A stretch of 64,000 nt of DNA from Tachypleus tridentatus (lineage: Eukaryota > Arthropoda > Merostomata > Xiphosura > Limulidae). Positions within the stretch are counted from its first letter, which is position 1, and the number at the start of each line of letters is the position of its first letter. The stretch lies in the NCBI RefSeq assembly GCF_004210375.1, contig NW_027467782.1:19385276-19449275 (forward strand). The letters are read 5' to 3'. Position numbers and translations under genes: made by a program. The notes beneath the pieces are model-generated. The model searched no databases, was not told where the DNA came from, and saw only the letters and a program-made list of their open reading frames with translations. Shown here piece after piece: positions 55,600 through 64,000 of this stretch.

Positions 55600-58500
55600 A
55601 TTACCTTTTGGACCAGAGGACTACAACAGGTTTTTTTCATTACATATGGCCTTGTTGGTCCCTTCATCTACTGTTCTTTGTTCTTTTGTTACTGTATGGT
55701 TTGTCTTCTTTGAGGGTTAGCCATTTCAGGTCCTTGAGATGAGTTGTTTCTGAAGCAACCCCTTGGCTCCAGTTTTGTAGGAGCTTTGTTCTCCAACTCT
55801 TTTTCTGATGAATCGCCTTTTCTATGCCTGTTCAGTTCCTCAGGACTTTCTCAGAGGTTTTGCTAAACTTTTACTCTCCCTCTCACCTGTGTAAAAAATC
55901 CTTGAGACAATTCCTCATCCCCACCATGAGGTTGTACTTTCATCCTTTTATTATTCCCACAAAGTTGGAAAATTGTTGGCCAAACATCATCCTATCTTAT
56001 TTGATTCAGTTTTGGTTTTTCCTGTTTCTGATGGGCAGTTTCTCACTCTACAGATACTATTCCTTGTGATGGATGACCAATCCTGGTTTTCAGACATTTC
56101 CTCCACATCATGATTTTGCTTCATTTGGTTTATCTTCTGTGGGTGAAATATTTAGTTTTCAGTTCCTCCCTTCTGTGTTGGTTCCATCCTCTCCTTTATT
56201 CATTGTCTCATTCCAATTGCCTATATTCACTCATCATCGTGGCTCTAATTTGAATTGTTTACGTTTCTGCATTGTTTTTTTCATAATGACCTCATTCAAA
56301 CATTATGTATTATTAAGATCATAGAACACACTAAGTGTCCAGTGTTTGCTCAAAAGAAATATTTGCTGAAAATTCACAGAAAGTGGAGAGAAGTACTAAA
56401 AGTATTAAGCTCTTCTGTTGAGGCTTTGTGCATATCATTCATTGATTTCTATGGGTGCACGCACGCACACACATATATATTATAAATATATATTCCAGGC
56501 TATTCAACATTTGACAAAAATATGAAGGACAGCACTAGGTGTGTGTCTGCTGTCTTTAGTCATGGTAATCCGTGGTACTGTCTCTCAGTGTGACATCTAA
56601 TTGCAGATGTATGTGCCTGTTAACAATGATTCATGTATCCCTCCTGTGTTTTCCCCCCATGCAAGTTCCATTTCCCTCAAATTCTTCTAGTGGAGTTGGG
56701 GAAGTCAACATAGAGTTCCTCATTAAATGGAATACCAATATTCCAATACTAAGTGGACACATCCTTTGCTTGGAAAGTAGGATTGGGGTGTTACCTGATA
56801 TTGTACTTCAGGTATCTGCTGTTTTATGAAGTAAGTTGATTATAACAAGATGGATAAGTCATGGGTTTACTTTAGAACGTGGGTCTGTATGCTTTTTCTG
56901 TTTAATTTTTTGTAATATCTCATGTAGGTATTCCTCTAATATGGAATGACCTGACATATAGGTCTAGCAACTCTAAACACTTATGTCCAGCTATCTTTCT
57001 GTGAGATTATACATGCTTGAATAATCTGCCATCTCATCAGCTTGTGACATATGCACTCACCAAAAGATTCTTATTCACAATCTTTTCCCCTATAACTTCA
57101 GCTGCACAAAAAACATTCTCTGCTTGAAATGGATGTGGTTTCTCACTGAGTGCTGCCTCCCATGATTACTTGCACGGAGAGCTATGGTCTTATGATGATT
57201 ACATTAAAGACTGGTGCAGTATATGTTGATGCACGTAAGGGGATGGGAACTTTGTTCAAGGCTTCTGGCATTTGCAGGAACATGCATGATAGTACACATG
57301 AGGTAATAGCTCTTTGTAGTAAAAAAAAACTGTTAGCTTTAGGATCAGCAATCTTTTTTGATATCTCATTTTAAAATCACTCTTCCAAAGATTTATTCTG
57401 TTTCAATTGAATATCAGGATTTCATGTTTTTTTTAATTGAACTGAGTGAGATGTTATAGTATTCACAAAAACTTTGTTGTGATATATTTCAAAAAAGTAT
57501 AGTTGAACTTGATCTCATTGCCTTTGTTTGCTATTGTTTTGGCTGTTATCACATCATGCTAGTCTAAACAGGTATTTAGGTCATCCTATGTTCCGTGCCT
57601 TAGGGGCAACATTGCACATTTTTGATACTTTACTGGTTTAAAGTTCTAAGTCCATCTTCTGTAGCAGTGGGTACTGTGAGTCTTTCTTGGAAAAAAACTT
57701 GTTTCTCTGAACCTGCCTATTTTATCTTCATTCTCAAGTAATGGGTAAGATAAGATCAGTTAATTCCACTGTTCAAATCTTATTGCCTCATGCTGACTTG
57801 CTCCTTAATGATTTTCATTCTTCTTGCCTGTCCCAAAGAAATCCTGTTCCATTACTTTTGATAAATCTTCTGTAATGGCTAGCTGTTATATACAGAATTT
57901 GAAGTTTTATTTTTTTCATGTTTCATATACCATTTTCATGATTATGGTTTGTTTTGTTTCAGTTGCAGTCTTCATGTCTTTGTGTTCACTGTTTTTTCTT
58001 GCTGTTTTATGTGTTTTTCATACATCTTTCTTTGGTACCAAGATGTCATCATTGGATGTAAGCCTGGTATTAATTTGCCTGTCTTTGTTTGAACCTTGTG
58101 CATCTTGTTTCCATTCTTCCTCTGAAGATATGTTGTATTTTGTTACTAACTTCAAGATTAAGATGATTTGACATTTTTCAATTTTTTTTCATACTCTTAT
58201 TTTTTCTTTTAGAAAGGTTCTGTACAGACACCTTAGTCTTTCTACCAGAGATTTGGGCTGAGATAGTCACAGCTGTTTTTCTTATATTATGTTACCTAGC
58301 CTGACTGACCTCAATTCTTCTTTTTTTGTTTTATGCCTTTTTCTTTTTGTAGTTTTCTTAACTCACCAATAAGGCTGTCTGTTTCTGGTGTGAAAAATGT
58401 AATATTTCCAAGGAGATCAACATTAGTTTTTATATTTTGCAATGGCTCATGTTCCACAGGTCTTGCTTTATTCATTCCATTGAATTTGTTTGTGCACCTC

Positions 58501-58700
58501 ATATGTCTTGTTTATCAAGGTGTTTCTGACCACCTTAATTGGATTTCAGGTTATATAACATATTTAACATTTGGCTATCTGTGTAAGGTCTCATGGACTC
58601 TGCATCTTGTTCTTTACATCATTTAGTATTTTTATTGTTCTTCAGATGGAATCTCTCTTGGGAGTTTTGTATTTCCTACCTAGTATCCTTTATTAACTTT
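55600..58700 (+). mobile_element. Pyrimidine-rich block with DIRS-like coding traces, plus strand
   Basis: A 3 kb stretch is strongly T/C-rich on the plus strand, the mirror of the purine-rich DIRS-like block at 34-37.6 kb. Two weak protein matches are in the expected order. Near 57210-57330 a frame reads VYVDARKGMGTLFKASGICR and HEVIALCSKKKLLAL, resembling the DASxxGWG ... HIN-LE block of the RNase H region. Near 58050-58110, SSLDVSLVLICLSLFEPC resembles the PxWDLxxVLxxLxxxPFEPL start of DIRS-type recombinases. No reverse transcriptase motif was found. Assignment to the same family as the other block is tentative. Confidence 0.4.
58311..58502 (-). CDS. Unidentified small frame, possible exon, minus strand
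   Basis: A 63-codon minus-strand frame contains NKARPVEHEPLQNIKTNVDL, LGNITFFTPETDSLIGEL and a Lys-rich end. The text is more protein-like than neighbouring frames, and a GTGAGT donor match follows ETDSLI. I recognise no family. It sits inside the pyrimidine-rich block and overlaps plus-strand frames, so it may be chance. Confidence 0.2.
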   Translation of the reverse strand: MRCTNKFNGMNKARPVEHEPLQNIKTNVDLLGNITFFTPETDSLIGELRKLQKEKGIKQKKKN

Positions 58701-60101
58701 TTTACAGGGTTTCTGAAATTCTGAATAATTTTGACTACATATACAGCACGGAACAAGAAAGGTAGAATAATTAAGTACAGTCTCTTTTTATCCATTAAGA
58801 ACCTTTATTTATATTCATTCATCCAGTCGAAAGTCTCTTATTTTCTCTAGTGTATGTTTTTTTCGTACGCAACCCCCAGTTATTTCTGTAGCACTTTAAA
58901 ATCACCCAGTTTACAAATCAAGAGGTGTGTACAGTTTTGAAATTATTTAATTATTTATATAATGAGATAACAAGATTAAAGTATGTCCTTTTATAACATA
59001 TGTCTGAGTTGTTCCCCCAAGAATATACAACTGCATTATTGATATATCTTCCTCTAACCTATTTTATGTCACTACCATTGTTGGCTTCACAGGTTTAACA
59101 TAACATTACTCCTAACAAAATTACTCCTTTGATTAAATTAAATGATTTCATGAATGTGTGTTCTTTAGAGCCTGTCTTTTATTTGCACTAATTTTTATTC
59201 CTCAAATCTGCAAATTTTCTTGTTCTGAATTGTACTTCAGCTTCATTTGGTGATATATTTCTTGTAGTCTAATTTATTATGTTCCTGTGTTGTAGCTTTT
59301 GGTTTTATACTTTTCAGTTTCTTTTTATGTTTATTTGTTCCCATCTACTTTAACATTGTGAGTATTCTAAATCTAAAAACTTCAAATGTTGGGTCTATTT
59401 AATTCAAATTTTACATCTTTATAATTCAAACAACTTTCAAGTAGATACTACTCTCAAAACCCTTCTGTTGAACATCCCCACAAATGAATTGTCATCATAA
59501 CTACAAGCTTAAGTAAATATTCTGTTTATGTGTGTGTGTGTGTGTGTGTGTGTACTAACCATGCACTGCTTTCTAAAAGCTTGCCAAATTTCATAAAGAT
59601 ACACATATCACATTAAAAGTTAGAGTATGGATACTTTCATATTGGTTATATGGTTAGTCAGAATTACCAAACCTATATCAAGAGAGTTAGTTAAATTGTA
59701 ATGTCCCACCACAATTATTTATGTATTATGAATCAGTTTTCATAAAGAAAATCCTTACTCATCTTTAGTTAAGTTACAGCAACAGCAACAAATATTGCAT
59801 TGTAATAACTTGAGTTTTGCGAAAATTAATTTTTTCCACAGTTACATTAAAATGAATATCTTTAAATGATTTTTATAACTAATGTGTAATTCAAATATAT
59901 TCATCTTTCATAGTTTTGATATAACTTTTTCCCACCAGCCATAATGCAAAATGGCTGGTGCTTTGATCTTATTATCATTACATTTCTCTTTCAATTTATC
60001 AAAACTTTTACAACAGTTTCAGTTAAAGTTCATGTTATCCATGTGTGTTTTAAAGATAAACAGCTTACGATTATATTGTGTATTTCTTTTATATTCTGTA
60101 G
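58701..60101. other. Presumed intron; short repeats only
   Basis: AT-rich. A TG dinucleotide repeat lies at 59529-59553. At 59594-59632, AAAGATACACATATCACATT plus AAAAGTTAGAGTATGGA resembles 31731-31770, a short dispersed repeat. No exon recognised before the acceptor at 60101. Confidence 0.6.
59529..59553. repeat. TG dinucleotide microsatellite
   Basis: An uninterrupted TG repeat of 12 units, TGTGTGTGTG and so on. It is likely length-variable between individuals. Confidence 0.98.
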
Positions 60102-60319
60102 GTGCTTAAAGCTGCAAAAACTGAGGAACATCATGAAACACCAAAAAAAGACAGTGAACCAGACTTTCGGAGACTGTACAGTTACTTAGTGAATCTGTTG
60201 GAGAGTAATATCCTCCTGACTTACCACCTGCAGAGAGTGAAGTTATAATTATACTTCTTAAAGATCTTGCTCAAGTGGTAAAATATCCTCTTTCACAGGA
60301 AGAAAAAGAATTCTGAGAA
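60102..60319 (+). pseudogene. Candidate second exon of the unidentified gene, with two one-base lesions
   Basis: An acceptor (TATTCTGTAG) and a donor (GTAAGT at 60320) bound 218 nt. In phase 0, which matches the exon at 52994, it reads VLKAAKTEEHHETPKKDSEP, DFRRLYSYLVNLLES; then a missing base moves the frame to YPPDLPPAESEVIIILLKDL, AQVVKYPLSQEEKEF; then TGA where one more missing base would give a normal codon before the donor. The amphipathic helices (RRLYSYLVNLLE, EVIIILLKDLAQVV) suggest an alpha-solenoid or similar helical domain. I do not recognise the family. Two single-base losses fit either a pseudogene or assembly error. Confidence 0.55.
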
Positions 60320-61431
60320 GTAAGTTATGTAGTAAATTAGAAAATATAAATGTTGTATAACGAGTTAATGATTTTGTTTTTTCAAACCTGATTTGCAAAA
60401 AATGAAAATGCCTTGTTAAAAGAAATTCTTTTAATCTTGTGCTTGTGGAGTTGGACAGTTAGATTGAACTGTTAATGTGTAATTTTATGCATGTAATAAT
60501 TGCAAATATACTTTGGGCATCTTCATAAAATTATGTAAGTTATTAGTAAACATTACAAATATGGTGTACACAGAAAATCCAAACTTAGTTATAGAATATT
60601 TTTCTAAAAATTTGTCTGTAATGCTACCAATTCAGAGTGATTCAGGCATTAACTAGTCTTGTGTGCAAACTGAATTTCATGTTAACTGTTTTGAAATGGG
60701 TCATGGGTCAAAGGCCATGTCATTGTTTTGTTGACCAACATTCAAAATTTTATTGAACTACTATTTTATGAATTTATCTCCTTAAGTTTAGTATCAAACT
60801 GTACATTATAATTCAGATTTTCATATTAAATATTATTTAATTTCTTAATTAAAAATTAAACATTAAAGTTCAATTTTTGTGTTTTATGTGGTATGTTGAA
60901 AACAGCACTGGTTCAAGTTAGATGTTTGTGATATCAAAATACAAAGTCTGTAGTCTTGTATGAATTAGGAATTCAAATTACCAATATTAAAAAGCTAGAA
61001 TATAAAATAAAGACCTTTTATCTTTTCTCTTTGCTGAGAAAACTCAATATCTAGTGAATCAAACACGGTGGCCCCCACTCCCCTCTTTCCATATTTGGAA
61101 ATAGTCCCTAAAATACACTTACTTCTATATGTGAATTGAATAATCAATTAAACACTAAAAATATTTTAGTGATTTTCTCAACAATTTTCAAATGTAATGG
61201 CGTCCTCTCTTTTTCTCTAAATTTAATGTGACTATTTTACCAAATACTAATCTACTAAAATGCAGCCAATGTTACTCTGGCCACCAAATGTCGACTTTAA
61301 ACTACTTTTCCCATGTTATTCCAAACAATGTATTCATATACATACATAAATATTACATATAAGGGGATGGACAGAAAAAAGTGACTCCCTTTGAAAATGT
61401 TAATTTGTTGTATTTTTTTAGATAACCATTG
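60320..61431. other. No recognisable gene
   Basis: AT-rich sequence between the candidate exon and satellite B. Confidence 0.6.
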
Positions 61432-63510
61432 GACATTTCCCCCACTGCTTACCCCATTTGCTAGGGACATTTCGGGCACGGCTTACCCCATTTGCTAGGG
61501 ACATTTCGGGCACTGCTTACCCCATTTGCTAGGGAAATTTCCCCTAGTGCTTACCCCATTGCTAGGGACATTTACTACACTTCTTACCACCAGTTGCAAG
61601 GGACATTTCCCCTGTGTTTATTTCCTGTTCCTAGGGACATTTCCTCCACTGTTTACCACAGTTGCGATGGAAAGTTACCCCAATGCTTACCCCCGTTGCT
61701 AGGGACATTTTTTTCACTGTTTACCCCCGTTGAGAGGCACATTCCCCCACTGAATACACCCGGTTGCTGGGGACATTTTCCCCACTGATAACCCTTGTTG
61801 CTAAGGACATTTCCCAAGTGCTTACCCCCGTTGCTGGGGGCATTTCTGGCACAGCTTACCCCAGTTACTAGACATTTCCTACACTCCTTACCCCCCTGCT
61901 AGGGACATTTCCGATTCTGATTACCCACTTTCCTAGGAATATTTCCCACACTTCTTACCCCATTGCTAGGGAAATTTCCCTCACTGCTTACCCTTGTTGC
62001 TAAGGACATTTCCCCTCTGATTATTCCGCGTTCCTAGGGACATTTACCCCACTTCTTACCACCCCTGTTTCTAGAGACATTTCCCAACCTGTTTACACCA
62101 TTGCTAGAAAATTAACCCCACTGCTTACCCCCGTTGCTAGGGACATGTCCGACACTGCTTCCCTCCCATTGCTAGGGACATTCCCCCAGTTCTTTCCACG
62201 TTACTAGGGACATTTCCTCTAGTTCTTACCACCGTTGCTAGGGACATTTCCTACACTGTTTACCACCATTGCTAAAGAAATTTCCCCCACTGCTTACCTC
62301 AGTTTCTAGAGGCATTTCCTACACTGCTTACCCCACGTTCCTAGGAACATTTCCCACACTTCTTACCCCGTTGCTAGGGAAATTAAACCCCACTGCTTAC
62401 CTCCGTTGCGAAGGTCATTTACCCCATTTCTTTCCCCCGTTACTAGGGACATTTCCCCCAGTTCTTACCACTGTTGCTAGGGACATATCCCCCACTTCTT
62501 ACCACCCATTGCTAGGGACAATTCCTCCACTGCTTACCCTTGTTGCTAAGGGCATTTCCCCTACTGCTTACCCCCGTTGCTAGGGATTTCTCCCCCTCTG
62601 CTTACCCCATTGATAGGGACATTTTCCCTACTACTTTCACCCCGTTGTTAGGGACATTTCCTTCACTGTTTCCCTCGCTGAGAGGCACATTCCGCAACTC
62701 AATACACCCGGTTGCTAGGGACATTTCCCAAGTGCTTACTCCTGTTGCTGGGGGCATTTCCTACACTCCTTACCACCTGCTAGGGACATTTCCGATTCTG
62801 CTTAACCCCATTACTAGGAACATTATCCACACTTCCTACCCCGTTGCCAGGAAGATTTCCCCTACTGCTTACCTCCGTTGCTAGGGGCATTTCGGACACT
62901 GCTTACCCCGTTAATTGAAACATTTCCGACACTGCTTACACCGCGTGGCTGGGGACATTTCCCCACTACTTACACCAATTGCTAAAGAAATTTCCCCCTC
63001 TACCCTCACCCGTTGCTTGGAATATTTCCCCCACTACTAACCACGTTCCAAGATACATTTTTCCCACTGCTTACTCCTGTTGCTAGGAACATTTCGGACA
63101 CTGCTTGCACCCGTTAAGAGGGACATTTCCCCCACTGCTAACCACCCTTTGCTAGGGAAACTTCCACCATTGCTTACCCACGTTGTTAGGGATATTTCCC
63201 CCACTGCTTATCCCACGTTGCTAAGACATTTTTCCCATTGATTACTTCCATTGCTAGGGGCATTTCCCCACTGAATACACCCCGCTAAAGGGGAAATTTC
63301 CCCACTGCTTATACCCGTTGCTAAGGACATTTCCACCACTGGTTACCTTCCTTCCTAGGGATATTTCGGACACTGCGTACCGCCGTTCTTCGGGAAATTT
63401 CCCCCACTCCTTACCACCGTTGCTAAAAACATTTTCCCCATTGCTTACCACAATTGCTAGAGACATTTCGGACACTGCTTACCCCCGTTTTTAGGGAAAT
63501 TTCCCCCACT
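61432..63510. repeat. Satellite B: minisatellite array, about 34 bp unit, about 60 copies
   Basis: Units of 33-35 bp contain TTGCTAGGGACATTTCCCCC followed by ACTGCTTACCCCCG. The middle varies between TTTCCCCCAC, TTTCGGACAC, TTTCCTACAC and TTTCCGATTC. Many units have GGGAAATTTCCC, a perfect 12 bp palindrome. The array is clearly richer in C and G than its surroundings and has C-runs on the plus strand only. Open frames across it are periodicity artefacts. Confidence 0.97.
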
Positions 63511-64000
63511 CGTGTTAATATAACACATTTTACAAAGAGCAAGAAACACTCATGTTAATATAACAATTGTTACAAAGAACAAGAAAGAAAGATGTTAATA
63601 TGACACTTGTTAAAAGAACAAGAGTCACTCATGGTAAAATAACATTTCTTGCAAAGAACAAAAGACACTCGTGTCAATGTAACACTTGTTAAAAAGAACA
63701 ACTCGTATATATAAAACTTCTTACAAAGAACGAGACACACATGTTAATGTAACACTCGTTACAAAGAACAAGAAACACTAATATTAATGTAACACTTGTT
63801 TCAAAGAACAAGAGGACTAGAATTTATATAACTTGTTAATGCAACACTTGTTACAAAGAACAAGAAACAATCACGTTATTATAACACTTGATACAAAAAA
63901 CAAGACACACTCGTGTTAATGTAACATTTGTTCAAAAGAACAATAGACACTCATATTTATTTAACACTTGTTACAAAGAACACTCGTGTTAATAAAACAC
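63511..64000. repeat. Satellite A, second array, running off the window
   Basis: The same 39-40 bp unit as at 1-4553 (ACACTTGTTACAAAGAACAA) appears in the same orientation and continues past the window end. It follows satellite B without any intervening sequence. Confidence 0.97.

Noticed and set aside
61492..62884. Open frames of about 100 codons in satellite B
   Set aside because: Periodic text from the 34 bp unit; no independent coding signal.

Overview
This is eukaryotic, AT-rich, repeat-dense nuclear DNA. The best guess is an arthropod, probably a horseshoe crab (Xiphosura). That assignment rests on my recollection of the tRNA-derived SINE that recurs here and on the transposon mix; it is inference, not proof. 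There are no bacterial-style operons. No intact protein-coding gene is visible. What can be recognised is isolated exons, broken gene copies and transposon remnants. A run of exactly 500 N (40157-40656) is a scaffold gap.

Layout: (1) 1-4553 is a minisatellite (satellite A, about 39-40 bp unit) with higher-order structure; it reappears in the same orientation at 63511-64000. (2) 4.8-15.4 kb holds a deleted Tc1-like transposon, a second Tc1/mariner-class element with both inverted ends and its TA target duplication, a hAT remnant, and six different short tandem arrays with 37-55 bp units. (3) 16-33 kb is mostly unassigned sequence peppered with SINEs of at least three related families. It also has a ZBED-type hAT transposase fragment and, on the minus strand, a broken gene copy whose protein resembles WH1 followed by a CRIB-like motif. 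(4) 34.0-37.6 kb on the minus strand is a decayed retrotransposon that I read as DIRS-like, with reverse transcriptase and tyrosine recombinase pieces. Related material lies on the plus strand at about 50.4-52.1 and 55.6-58.7 kb. (5) 38.9-39.6 kb on the minus strand contains two consecutive exons of an axonemal dynein heavy chain; their splice phases agree, but there is an in-frame TGA and an apparent 5-residue loss. (6) 40.66-40.96 kb is a LINE reverse transcriptase fragment at the gap edge; 41.9 kb is a 240 bp mariner-type MITE. (7) 48.2-49.0 kb is a second hAT transposase relic and 54.6-55.5 kb a mariner relic. (8) 52994-53146 and 60102-60319 are phase-compatible candidate exons of one unidentified plus-strand gene, with two one-base lesions in the second. 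(9) 61.43-63.51 kb is a second, GC-richer minisatellite (satellite B, about 34 bp unit) that runs directly into satellite A.

The recognisable sequences do not form a pathway. The window looks like intergenic and intronic DNA between or inside large genes (at least a dynein heavy chain gene or its decayed copy, and one unknown gene). Because many lesions are single-base losses, some in homopolymers, assembly error cannot be separated from true pseudogenisation by reading alone.
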